Assembly (NCBI RefSeq): GCF_949987535.1
Contig: NC_080066.1
Coordinates: 88,555,600 to 88,619,599, forward strand
From: Balaenoptera acutorostrata
Taxonomy: Eukaryota; Chordata; Mammalia; Artiodactyla; Balaenopteridae
Reading direction: 5' to 3'
DNA length: 64,000 nt
The translations under genes were made by a program, and so were the position numbers. This document shows, piece by piece, positions 1 through 11,686 of this stretch. Numbering within the stretch: the stretch's first letter is position 1; each line of letters starts with the position of its first letter. Below the pieces are notes generated by a model. The model was not told the origin of the DNA and did not search any database. It saw nothing but the letters and a program-made list of their open reading frames with translations.

Positions 1-1053
1 TTGTTTTGGAGAGTTTCTATTGCTGTCTTCAAATCTGTCAGACTTTTTAATGTAATATCTAATCTGCCTTTAATCCCATTTAGTATATTTTTAATCTCAG
101 ACATTGCAGTTTTCACCTCTAAAGTTTGATTTGGGTCTTTTTTTTGATATCTTCTGTGTCTCTACTTAATATGTCCAATCATTTCTCTAGCTTTTAAAAT
201 ACAGGAATACAGTTATAATAACTGTTTTAATGTCCTTGTCTACTAATTCTATCACCTGTGTCAATTCTGGATCATTTCAATAAATTGACTTTCCTCTTCA
301 TTATGGGCCATATTTTCCTCCATCATTGAATGCCTGGTAATTTTTGCTTGGATGCCAGACATTATAAATTTTGCCTTACTAGGTTCTGAATATTTTTGTA
401 TTCCTAAGCTTTATTTTGGAACATAGTTATTTGGAAACAGATCGGTTCTCTCAAAGTCTTGCTTTGAAGCTTCGAAGCAGCAGTTAGGGTAGGGCTAATT
501 TTCTCTATTGCTGAGGCAAGATCCTTCTGGATACTCTACTCACTTCCCTGTGAATTACAAGGTTTTCCAGTCTGGCTGGTAGGAGAAGGCACAATTCTAC
601 GCCTTCTGGGAACTCTGATGATTGTTCCCTCTAATTCTTTTGGATGGTGCTTCCTCCAGATTCGAGAGTTTCCTTACATGAATGTACTGATCACTACTCA
701 TCTGGGTGCTTGACTGGGACCCTCTGCAGATCTCTGGAGTTCTCTCTCCTTCTCTCTCTCTGTACATCTCTTTTCTGTCCTTTACTCAGCCCTATGAACT
801 CTAGCTACCTTGGCCTTCCCCCTCACCTCTTCAACTCATGGACATTTCCTGGTTCCATCTGTCATCCCCCTCCCTATGCCATTGCCTTAAAGCTCTCCCT
901 ACACAGTAATCTGGGGCATTTGTAGAACCCACCTAGTTTGTTTTTTCTCTCAGGGATCATTGTTTTTGTTGCCTATATTGTCCTTTCTTCTTGTTGTTAT
1001 TTTAGGTGAGAAGGTAAATTTGGTTCCTATTACTCCATCTTGGCCAGAAGCAA
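1..1053 (-). mobile_element. Ancient LINE-1 (L1M-like) relic
   Basis: Read on the - strand, the right end (about 1,020-1,053) runs 'ttctggccaagatggagtaa', resembling the start of old L1 5' regions. The rest recalls sequence common in old mammalian L1M elements, such as 'ggatgccagacattataaat' at 353-372. No open reading frame of note survives. Family assignment is from memory and needs a repeat-library search. Confidence 0.45.
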
Positions 1054-1600
1054 GAGTCTAGAATTGAAATTTTAAAAATCACATCACATTTGTGTCTTTC
1101 AAAAACGCTTACCGAATATTTGTGAAGTCCTAGAAATTAAAGTGAATGTCATAAAAAAAATAATTTTTAATTTGGGAAAGAAGTGAAGTTTGTAACTATC
1201 TGCACTAAGACTACTAGTTTATCTATCTTTTCTTTCAAGATATGGAACTAAAATGTTGGCATCATGCAGTCTGAATTAAAATTTTCATCTTGCAACGGAA
1301 TATGCTGTTTTAAAAAGTTTTCTAGACTGTCACATAAACAGGCTCTATCCCCAACCTCGAGTCAGTCAGTTTCTTTGATTACTTGACCTCCTGCTTGTGG
1401 CCCAGATAAAAAGCAGGTCTTCAGGGTTAGCCTTCAATGTAGAAAGCAAATGTGAATTGGGCTATGTAAATATACATTTTTTTTGAGTGAAAACATTTCA
1501 TCTTTTCTGTTTGTTTGTCATAGTTGCTTTATCTCAGGGGAAAATTTTCAGTGATATCAAACAAATGATTATATGTATTAATAATATCTGTGTTTTACAG
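1..1600 (+). other. FBN1: FBN1 intron 30 (3' part)
   Basis: Intronic sequence up to the acceptor tgttttacag at 1591-1600. About two thirds of it looks like an ancient LINE-1 relic, listed separately. I see nothing else recognisable from about 1,055 to 1,590. Confidence 0.85.
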
Positions 1601-1726
1601 ATGTCAATGAATGTGATCTGAATCCAAATATCTGTCTAAGTGGAACCTGTGAAAACACTAAAGGCTCATTTATCTGCCACTGTGATATGGGATATTCAGG
1701 CAAGAAAGGAAAAACTGGCTGTACAG
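1601..1726 (+). CDS. FBN1: FBN1 exon 31: cbEGF17
   Basis: The exon encodes a 42-residue calcium-binding EGF domain that starts DVNEC, the Ca2+ ligand signature, and has six cysteines ending GKTGC. The motif [12 protein letters not shown] matches the consensus for Asn/Asp beta-hydroxylation, with an aromatic residue that packs against the next domain. Acceptor is tgttttacag and donor g|gtatgt, both phase 1. It corresponds to human residues 1280-1321, at the edge of the classical neonatal-Marfan exon cluster (24-32). Confidence 0.97.
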
Positions 1727-2142
1727 GTATGTTTTCTCAAATTGAACAATAAAACCGTAAGTGGTTAAGAGGTTGCTACCATAATTATAGATTAACATAA
1801 GTTTTAAAACTATTAATATTTTAATTGCATTATAAAGCATTTTGTATAGTATTTTTTCATTAACTTAGCCTGCACTTCTTTGAAATTTGTCATACTTTAG
1901 ATTGGATCTAAGGTGAGGTTTGTTTCCCTTTACCTGTGAAAAAAAGGCATATGAGATAAATTACCACCATAAATAACACTATAAATATCAACATTTTATG
2001 AGGTTAAAGTAACATTTTTATATCAAAGTAGTTAACGTGCTAACTACCAAACATATCCCTTTATTAAAGCAGACCTTTCCCAATAGCCTCCATTGCCAAC
2101 CCTCTCATTTAAGGTTTTATAAGTGAAATTACTTTTTAAAGA

Positions 2143-2211
2143 AACACATCCTATTGTAAAGCAATTATACTCCAATAAAGATGTGGAAAAAAAAAAACCC
2201 AACACATCCTA
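2143..2211 (+). mobile_element. 47-bp LINE-1 3' tail insertion with target-site duplication
   Basis: The core at 2154-2200 carries 'caattatactccaataaaga' and an A-run, which is the terminal LINE-1 3' UTR seen in full at 36,609-37,034. It is flanked by direct repeats aacacatccta at 2143-2153 and 2201-2211. The copy is 5'-truncated to almost nothing, but the duplication shows a genuine retrotransposition event. Confidence 0.85.
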
Positions 2212-5200
2212 CAATTCATATATTTCATCAAGTCTCATCAGTCTTCTAGTTTCTTAAATTAATGTGCTTTTGTTCAATTAAGTTGCTTTAGCCCTAATTA
2301 GTCTCTATTCGTGGGACTCAGCAAATCTCATGAAGTGAGAATTAAACCATTAATTTTGCTTGTTTAATACCGATAGCACATAAGAAGGTCTTTTCACAAT
2401 ATTTGTAGGAGATTATTCTGTCAAACATCAAATGGAAGCAGTCACTCTGAGTGAATGTTGTTCTTTCTACGTGTTTAATCGATGTTTTCATACTTGAGGC
2501 AGTGATACTTAGTACATGGAACAATAAAGTTTTACTGTAGTTACCTATAGTAATAAAACAGATTATGGCATCTAACATAATTTAAAACATAATGGAGACC
2601 CTGGTGGGCTTGAATTAGGTAACTGCATCATTTCTTTACAAATAATAGACTTTAATTTCAAAAGCCAGTTTGGCAAGCCATCGTGACTTAAAACAAACGT
2701 TAAAATATTTGCAGATTGGCAGTGTGGTACAGGTACAGGTCCTTTTCTTAATTATATCAACGTTTTTCAAGAAAGTTCCCAATATATGCATGATCACTTT
2801 AAACTGTTCAGTTATGCAAAGTTTCAAATAGAGATATACAGACATCACCAATAAATTACTATTAGTTCAAAAATGACAGATTCTAGCCAAATTATTAAAA
2901 AGAAGCATGTAGCTAGAATGCTGTCATGCTCACTGTATTAGTCTTCATATGAAGCATGTCTAGAGGTCCTTTCTGATAACTGGCACAGAGTTTAAAATCT
3001 CTAGTCCTCATGTGGTCTCTGGGGTACAAATGATGCTTATATCAGCATATCTGTGGTTCAAGATATATTTTTAGCTTTCATTAAAAATATAGGACTTAGG
3101 GTAAGGGGTGTTGGTCTGGTAGTAATGCAGGGGAGAGTAGGACAGTTCTATATTGCATTTTACCTAATAGAGGCTAATACCATTGTTTGGCAAGGTTGAA
3201 CTCACTGCAAGTCAAGCCAGAGAACTGTGATTCTTATGAAGGGAGAAGTTAATCTAATGGGACAGTCTTCATTCCCTATAAGAAAAAGATCTCTAGAATT
3301 TCATGCTCCAAATTCCCGCTAACAGAGGCATGTGCAGAGGCTGACTGTTTTAGGCCTCTTATCATGAAGAAAGCTTAAATTTTCATGCAACATTAATATC
3401 ATTTTAGGTACATGAGGTATAATGCATGTAATGCCCTTGGCATACAGTAGCTGGTCAGTAAATAGTAGCTATTGTTGTAGTTATTGTCCTTATAAAATGA
3501 GACACATAGACACAGTGTCTAGAAGCCATTTTAATTAAAAACATAACTTCTGGTCTAGCAAAATTCTGTACTTCTATTTACTGATATGCTTGAAATCAGT
3601 TTAGAGAAGGAAGATCTTACTCTGTATATTAAAAGGCTTGTTTTTCATAATTGAGTGACGAGAGCTGTGTACTCCACATTAGATGAGATGACACCAGTTT
3701 TACATTAAGAACAGCAGGCTTTTAGTAAATTACATGAACAGAAACATGGATTTGAAGTCCAAGAAATATTCTGTATCTTTCCCCAAGGGGCAACATCCCC
3801 CTTCCCACTTTTAAATTATAGCCTAAAATGATTTTTCAATTGCATAAAATTCAGCTAGTACTGTAGGGAAAAGCATTGAATTTCATGGCCCTTCTGATAT
3901 CATAGCAGCATGGTATGTGATATCCTCATGTAAAGGAGTAGACCTCTGGATTTTATTCCTAGTTCTTTTACTGGTTCCTGAGCTTGAAGAAATCACCAGG
4001 GTGCTCCGTAGTTATGCAAGTGTTCCCCTTGGGTAAGAGCAGCCCTGCAGCGAAGTATGGAAGGAGAGGGTGTATTAGGGCAGGAAGAAAAAGAGGTGCT
4101 CTGTAAATCCTGCTATTAACAACCAAGGGTATCACATTTGATTGGAAATGACTTACACAAACAGGAATTGGCAGCAAGTTTGGTATACTCAAAAACAAGT
4201 TTTAAAAAATCTGAGCCAAAATGTTTTTTGAATCCCATGTAACTAGGGCTCTTTTCGCCTGCTTTTAGTTTAAAATTTGTGTCACTCACAACTTAGAACA
4301 CCATCAGGTTACCTTGGTGATAGTATGTTAAAGACAAGTGTTTATAATGTCCCAGGCAACTAATGTAAATAGAGATATGTATCTTGCTTAATGGGGTAAG
4401 CAAGCCTCACAACAAATAACAGTGAAGAACAGACCTGGAAATATGTTTTGATGACAGACAAGAGAAATATATCTACTTCTATTTCCATACATATATAATA
4501 TGTATACATACATATCGTATGTACACATATATTTTAATGAGTACCTTGTAAAGGAATTATAAAAATATGTATGCTATTTCATAGGGAGGAACTTTGTTTC
4601 ACGAGAACTTAAAAAATGTCCTCTGGGTTCCATTACAGCTTTGTCTAAATATTTCAGCTCCCTTGTCATTACTGATTGTTTCCATTTTAACAAATAAACA
4701 TGTTTTTTTTTTCCCCCAATCACTTTAGCAGTGTTCAGAATCCACCCACTGACTTACATTCCCAGCCCACACAGATGTTAAGTGTTTCTTTTTTCTCCTT
4801 AAGCTTTGTTCAAATCGTGGATATGGCTGAGGGGAACGTTCTATTTAATGAAGGGAGAATGGACATTTTCCTGTTACCTAGAACACATCTCTTCTATCCC
4901 TGGCTTAAGGGGGCTGGATTACAGTTTCTCTGTGGCCCTCACATACACGGCTTCTGATGCCCATTCTACATAATTGTAATCAGACAACAAATTGAAGGAA
5001 GAAAAACTAGGTTGCCGTCAGGTACCATCCTTGGTGCGTCCTGGCTTTCTCATGCTAATCTGTAAGAATGTACCTACCATCACATGCTCGCTCACTCGGT
5101 CAGTGAGTAAGGCATACAGTTAAAATCAGGATTGTTTTCAGTTAAAATAGCAGGATTGCTGGGCAGCTCCATTTCTCAATCGTTCAGCTTTTCATACGAG

Positions 5201-6654
5201 ACATGTTGCTGTGGGTATAGTCCGTGAAAGAGAATCACGTACTTCAAAACCACCAGCACTCAGTGAAAATTTGCCCTCATTTCCTTCCAGCTCCTTATCA
5301 CTGCTAATTGTCCTCCACTGGCTGTCAGCCTGTGAAAACTCTGTGGGTGTTCAGTTAAATAGTCGTGGCTCAAATTTGGGTCCAAACTGAAAAATCCAAG
5401 TAGCCTTCACGTTTGGCCTCTCCGTTCACCCTAACGCCCTCTTCCCCAACGACTCACCAAGGAGATTCCACAGTGTGCCAGCCCTGCTGGACTAGGGTTC
5501 TCGTGACTGATGCCCAGATGGCAGGAAGGCAGGCGTTTGTGTGGGTGACACGGCCTCTCCCGCCATGACTGTCAGAGGAAGCCAGAGCAGCTCAGAGCAC
5601 AGTCTCTTTCTCGAGTGTCAGATTCAAGTGGAACACACCCAGAACCTGTGCATGGGGTCTGCTCAGACCACACCCTTGCCCTTCACGAGAGCCATGCAAG
5701 TAGGACCTTTGAGTCTCTGTGAGGGAGCTCTGGTGGGGTGAAGGAGGTTGCAGTGTCAGCCCTAAATTTGAATTTCTTTGCTTTTCTTGGCGTGTGCTTA
5801 ATCTTAAAAAGGAATTTTCTGTCTGGAGCAAACTTGTGGGGGAAAGAGAACATTTGTACAGAAAGAGATGTTCTTGGCAAGCGTGTGCTATGTTTCCCTC
5901 ACATTATTGAAGAGTGGAGTGTTTGAATATGGTATTTTTGTTTGGTTGTTTCCCTTATGGCTCAGTTTCCCCTTCTGTCTGCTTTTATAACGAAGTACAG
6001 TCTTAGGCCCAAGTCTGCCGTGGAAACAATTAATGAATAATAGTTGGTGTGTACATGGACACACACATGTGAAGAAACCTTTTATTCAGAGATGCCTTTA
6101 GACATTATGACCAAGTCTTTCTAATTCACTTGTGACATACCAGTAGTGTAAGCCGTTGAGATAATGACTTATACAAAGATTCACAAAATGGAAAATTGAA
6201 TATGGGCACCTGAGTTACTCGTCCCTCCTATTCCAAAGCCCACGATACACGGCCTCTTGCAAATATAATTTATTTTCACCCTGAAAACATTGTGGTAAAA
6301 CTGCAAATATTTTCTTGAATTAGAAATTTATGTCCATATATTATTCATGATATCAAAAAGGAGGGAGACTCTCCTTTTAAAAAACAATAGTTATTTTCTT
6401 AATTGCAAGATTAAATATTGAAGGTAAAAAACCCACATGAAAATAAGAGTATCTTTGGACATTAGAAAATTGAAAAGAAAAAGATAACAGGATTACTAGA
6501 TTGACAGGCTATGATCATCTCTGAAAATTGTACTTAGTAGAAAAGATTAGTGAATATTTCTATAAGTCTGTTAATACCGCCGAGATTTCGAAAGCAGACC
6601 TTTAATCAGGACTTAGAATAAAGTCCTGATGTGACTAAAGAAATCAGCTTGACT

Positions 6655-6830
6655 AGGCAGCTGTGGCTCAAGACAAAGAGCACCAAACAGGGGATGGGAA
6701 ACTGAGTTCCAGGTGTGCTGGTTCTGCCCCTCACTGACCTTGGGGCCGTGACAAGTTCCCATGCCTTTGGGGACCTCTGTTTCCTTCTCTGAGAAACTGA
6801 AGATTAGGAAAGTCAAATTCTAAGGTCTTT
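6655..6830 (+). repeat. MIR-like SINE relic
   Basis: The segment has the usual MIR order: a gctgtggctcaagac-type start, 'ctcactgaccttggggccgt', then 'tttccttctctgagaaactg'. These correspond to the diverged MIR core ('tgaccttgggcaagt') and tail. Boundaries are approximate. Confidence 0.6.
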
Positions 6831-8560
6831 GCACTTAGAAAATTCCTTGATTCTTTAACATCTGGAGGTTTCAACACTTAGGCAATCGAAAGTCATTGTT
6901 TCTACCTAACTCAGAGATCAGGACAAATAAAGCAGGGACATTATGGCAGCACACTGCAAGAGTGGTGCTTTGCATCATTAACTCTGAAGGGAGTGATTAT
7001 CTGAGGAAGAAAGAAGTGTCCAGTGGCCCTGCCTGGGAGCCCTTAGGTCAGGCTTCCTTTCTTGAATTCCCTGCCTATTTACCACTGTTATCCCTGGGCT
7101 GGGCTTCCTCCTCATTTCCTTGGAATGTGCCGTGCTCAATTAGTCAGTTGATTAAAGCTCCCAGTCACAAGTTTAAAGCTGCCTGGCATGTGCTTCCCTT
7201 GACCTGCCTTAATAACTCAGTAGGTTCATGTGGCTGCCAAGGTTACATTAAAATTCACCTACACAATACGTTGCAACTGTTAGAACATTCTTCTAGGCGT
7301 GTTTTCATTTTATACTTATTAGTGATATTGCAAAATATTCTTGTAGGAAAAATAACACTATTTTATTTTGTGTTTGCTCTAGAAGTTATAACAAAGCCAA
7401 AGATCTCAGGACCATTTCAGAACTTCAGATGGAACATTTGGCAAACAGCATGTTTCCAAACACTTTCAAATCATTTAATTGGGCTTCTTAAGTAAACAAA
7501 AGGGTAAACCTAAGTTGCTTGCCCAGTTTATTTTTCATGTCGCTATTCAAGTGATCACTGAAAATTCTTGCAACATTTCATATGCCAAGATTTACCTTCT
7601 TAACCTAAGTTTTATGTTAGACATTGGTTTCCATACGGAATCATCGTATCCATACTTAGGAGTTCTTGTTCTTAGTTAATGAAAAAGTTGGTTAGGAGGC
7701 TAAGTGCCTGTCTTTCATTATGAAATAGATCAGTTTCGGGAAATAAGATTCTGGTACCAATTCCAATAATGATCACCAACTCCCTGTCTTACAGTTCAAC
7801 TCAATTCTGACAACCATCTACCTGGAGATAGTGTCAGATTCCACAGGTTAAGGACTCAGTCCCATAAAATTGTCCACACTTCAGGTGCCAGCCGCAAGTC
7901 TAGGTTGTCTGTTATGAGTGCTTCTGACCAGTTGGCTATAAATCAAAGGTTCCCACCACCTCCTTGAATTTGATTAATTTGCTAGAGTGGCTCACAGAAC
8001 TCAAGAAACCAGTTTACTCGTTAGGTGTATCAGGTTACTATAAAAGAGTGTAACTCAGAACAGCCAGATGGAAGAGGTACATGGGGCGAGGTATGGGGAG
8101 ATGGCACAGAGCTTCTCATCCCATCTCTGAGCAAGCCACTCTCCCCAGGTCCTCACTGTTCACCAACCTGGAAGCTGTCCAAACCCTATCTTTTGGGGTT
8201 TTTCTAGAGGCTTTATGACAGAGGCACGATGGATTAAATCACTGACCTTTGGTGACTGATTCAACCTACAGCCCCTCTCCTCTCCCTAGAGGTGGGGGGT
8301 GGGACTGAAAATTCCACCTCTCTAATCATGCCTTTGGTTCTCTTGGCAACCAGCCCCCATCCTTAAGTGCTTTCCAAAGGTCCGTCACCTCATTAACATA
8401 ACAAAAGACACCTTTTTCACTCTTAGCACTTAGGAAATTCCAAGGGTTTTAGGAGTTCTGTGCCAGAAACAGGACAAAGACCAAATATACACTTCTTGTT
8501 ATAAATCACAATATCACAGGAAACAAAACATATTTTACTTTATAATTTATAGTCTCTTCT

Positions 8561-8860
8561 TTTTTTTTTTTATTAAATTTTTTTGGAGTATAGTTGCTTC
8601 ACAGTGTTGTGTTAGCTTCTACTGCAGAGCAAAATGAATCAGCCGTACATATACATATATCCCCTCCCTTTTGGATTTCCCTCCCATTTAGGACACCACA
8701 GTGCATTAAGTAGAGTTCCCTGTGCTATACAGTATGTTCCCCTCAGGTACCTATTTTATACATAGTATCAGTAGTGTATATATGTCAATCCCAATCTCCC
8801 AATTCCTCCAACCCCGCCCCTTTCCCCCTTGGTATCCATACATTTGTTCTCTACATATAT
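8561..8860 (-). mobile_element. 5'-truncated LINE-1 3' end
   Basis: On the - strand this is a LINE-1 3' UTR, homologous to the copies at 36,609-37,034 and 46,567-47,235, with its A-tail showing as the T-run starting at 8561. Direct repeats tctcttct at 8553-8560 and 8861-8868 flank it as the target-site duplication. Confidence 0.85.
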
Positions 8861-8992
8861 TCTCTTCTATAATGCTTTTATATTATAGAATCTATCTTGG
8901 CTAAATTTGGAAATGGAATTTTGAAGAATGGAGAATTTTTGAGAATTTGAAGTCTTTTCGCAATGTGGCCCTAATCTGGTTCTCCCTTTACT

Positions 8993-9039
8993 GAAAAATC
9001 TCTCTTTTTTTTTTTTTTTTTTTTTGAAAAATCTCTCTT
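8993..9039 (-). mobile_element. Poly(A)-only retro-insertion (poly(T) on + strand) with target-site duplication
   Basis: The 14-mer gaaaaatctctctt occurs at 8993-9006 and again at 9026-9039, separated only by a T-run (9005-9025 including the last two Ts of the first copy). The pattern is that of a LINE-1-driven insertion in which only the poly(A) tail was copied. Slippage alone would not duplicate the flanking mixed sequence. Confidence 0.75.
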
Positions 9040-9712
9040 GAATTGACTTGAGTTTTACAGGAAATATGCAAGAAGACTTGGGTCCCAAAGTGCTAGCTAG
9101 AGAAAAGATAGTTCACACACTGCCTTAAGGAATATTCTCTGCAAATGCTTGAATTAGCAATACCTAAAGTAAAACGTTTATAGAAATAAAGCGTGATTAA
9201 ATAATACGGTGTTTTACATTTAAGAATAAAATATATTTAGTGTATAGAATATGATTGAAAAAGCTTTCTAACATGCCAACAACATTGTATTCCTTTGTCT
9301 ATATGAGATATGAAAGCAATGTGCATCATTTCTCTATAGTTGATTTAATAAAAATATTGGGAATAGAAACAAATGACCATGAGCATTAATAGGATAGAAT
9401 GTTCGGCAACTCACTTTTTAAGATCTTCAACTGGAAGGAGGTTCATTTTGTTTTGCAGCGGCTGGACACTTACCTTAAAATAATGGAAAATAATTAGAGT
9501 TAACAACAGCAAGTAGCATTATGTTGTTCTTAGTAAATTGAAATTTAAATCTGTTCAATTTATGTAGCATATACATGTGGATGCTAAACCAATCTATGTT
9601 ATACTGTGAGAAATGTGAAAGCAAGTCACCTTTTGAATATTGCTAAGTTATTTAAAAGACCCAAAAGGCGTCTTTGCTAAACTTTTTTTAAACCACTGGT
9701 TATTTTTTCCAG

Positions 9713-9835
9713 ACATCAATGAATGTGAAATTGGAGCACACAACTGCGACAGACATGCTGTATGTACCAACACGGCAGGAAGCTTCAAATGTAGCTGCAG
9801 CGCCGGGTGGATTGGAGATGGCATTAAGTGTACTG
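9713..9835 (+). CDS. FBN1: FBN1 exon 32: cbEGF18
   Basis: The exon encodes 41 residues starting DINEC and ending GDGIKCT, with six cysteines and the motif [12 protein letters not shown] (beta-hydroxylation consensus). Acceptor tattttttccag, donor g|gtgggt. Just after the second cysteine the sequence reads CDRHAVC, where I recall CGKHAVC in human, a possible lineage change. Human residues 1322-1362. Confidence 0.97.
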
Positions 9836-9988
9836 GTGGGTTGGAAAATAACAGAAACTGCTTGTCATGAACTGCCTGGATTATAAATGTGAACATATCA
9901 GTTCTGTAAAGAAAACTTTAATTTGTGTTTTACTGATTTTAAATGTCACATTTTCTGTTCATAATGATGTGTGACCTCTTTCCTTAAG
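9836..9988 (+). other. FBN1: FBN1 intron 32 (153 bp)
   Basis: Short intron with donor gtgggt and acceptor ctctttccttaag. I see no repeat or other feature in it. Confidence 0.9.
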
Positions 9989-10111
9989 ATCTGGACGAAT
10001 GCTCCAATGGAACCCACATGTGCAGCCAACATGCAGACTGCAAGAATACCATGGGCTCTTACCGCTGCCTCTGCAAGGAAGGATACACAGGCGATGGCTT
10101 CACTTGCACAG
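9989..10111 (+). CDS. FBN1: FBN1 exon 33: cbEGF19
   Basis: The exon encodes 41 residues starting DLDEC and ending GDGFTCT. It has six cysteines, the motif [12 protein letters not shown] and a potential N-glycosylation site NGTH. Acceptor tccttaag, donor g|gtaggc. Human residues 1363-1403. It belongs to the cbEGF17-22 rod that precedes TB4. Confidence 0.97.
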
Positions 10112-11560
10112 GTAGGCTCGTGTTGGAAACAGCTGTGTAAACGGCAGTCAGAAAAGCAAGGTGCCCGACGTCTTTCAAACCATCAGTTCCTTTCTAAAGG
10201 CTGGGTCAGTTACAGACAACTTGGAACAGAAAATATTGGTTATTTGAAACGACATTCCTGTGGAATGGAAATCTGTAGCCGACTCAATTAGGGAGACCTC
10301 AGAAACTAAATATATATTTACATAGATGTATATATAGTTATATAGTTGATATATGTGTCACTGTATGTAATGATGTCATGAGCTTAAAATAAATCACACT
10401 TCCTTTCATCACCCTTAGCCTTTATATTTTTGTGCCTGTTTCTCACTGCTGACTTCTTTTCCATATTAAAACCAAGTGTGAACTTGCTGTAGGAACCTAT
10501 GTGAGGAAAAGAAATTAGACATTCTGGATCAGATCAACAGCATATATTTTTCTTCCACTTGCCATCGTTGTTATCATTCCACATTGGTATAAGTAAGAGT
10601 TTCATAACTGCTTTGAAAGGAATTCATTCACTTCCAGTTTTACAATACATTAATGACATTTTCTTCTCAGTGCTAATGAGTAGTCATAGAATTAATGTGA
10701 ACTATTACATATATTTAAATATGTATGATTAGAAACATGATTATAAAGAAATGATATATACACTTACCATGACCATGTATAATACAGACAGCACGTTTTA
10801 AGTCAGGGCATTGGTATTAAATAAGATATTGAAGTACATTTTTCATTGGCCGTTAGGTAGCATAGAAGCTCATAGGACCTGAAGCGTCAGTTTATCCTTA
10901 AATGACTTACAAGAAGTCATTTAAACATAAAAGGGGCTGAGGGCCAGTAAGTGATTTACCTGGATTTTGTTTTAGCTCACTAAAAGTTTTATCATACTTG
11001 AAATTGTTTTTGCTTAACCCAGTGAAGTTTTGTCATCATAAACTTCCCATTGCTTTTTAGAAAATATTCCAAGTTTCATGTACCAGGCATGTATGGTTCA
11101 TGTGTCTGATATTTAACACCTGTGATTAGTAGCAAAACTCAGAAGAGATTAAGCAGGAATCTTTGGTCTCCTCTATAGTTGCTATTCTAGGTCTTTTGCT
11201 GCCCATCTGAGCAGAGCCTGAAGCTTGAGAATCAGGCACAAACCGTGACGTGTTATTTCCTGTCATGGATGTGTCCTCATGTTGATGATCCTGCTTGCAG
11301 AAGTCTTAGTGTGAATGATCTGTTTGACTCATTACCCATTAGAGATAATTTAGCATTCAGGATTCTGTATCTGAACCCCATGTTTACTATATAGTCAATA
11401 TTAGTATTCAAAAGAGAAAATTGAGTTTAATGTGTCAAGTAGAAATTATGATGAAATACCACTACCCTCAGGAAGCTGACAATTATAAAAGTTGCTGGAC
11501 CTGAGGAATCAGAAAACTCCTAACTAAGGAAGAGTAACTTGTGTTTCTTTCTGGCTGTAG
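10112..11560 (+). other. FBN1: FBN1 intron 33
   Basis: About 1.4 kb of AT-rich intron. A TA-rich patch lies at about 10,310-10,345. I recognise no repeat family or gene in it. Confidence 0.8.
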
Positions 11561-11686
11561 ATCTTGATGAGTGCTCTGAGAACCTGAATCTGTGTGGCAA
11601 TGGCCAGTGCCTAAACGCCCCGGGAGGATATCGCTGTGAATGTGACATGGGCTTTGTGCCCAGTGCTGACGGGAAAGCCTGTGAAG
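11561..11686 (+). CDS. FBN1: FBN1 exon 34: cbEGF20
   Basis: The exon encodes 42 residues starting DLDEC and ending ADGKACE, with six cysteines and [12 protein letters not shown] carrying the hydroxylatable Asn and aromatic residue. Acceptor ctggctgtag, donor g|gtaagt. Human residues 1404-1445. Confidence 0.97.

Larger units (their letters stand above)
1727..9712 (+). other. FBN1: FBN1 intron 31 (about 8 kb)
   Basis: This is the longest complete intron of the window. It contains a 47-bp LINE-1 tail insertion, a MIR-like relic, a 300-bp LINE-1 3' end and a TSD-flanked poly(T), all listed separately. An AT-rich partly palindromic stretch lies at about 4,482-4,535. An open frame of 200 codons at 6,896-7,495 shows no domain and no splice context, so I treat it as chance. 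I see nothing else. Confidence 0.85.

Noticed and set aside
6896..7495. 200-codon open frame in intron 31
   Set aside because: No recognisable domain, no conserved splice sites around it, low-complexity composition with in-frame sequence typical of intron. Length is compatible with chance in 64 kb.
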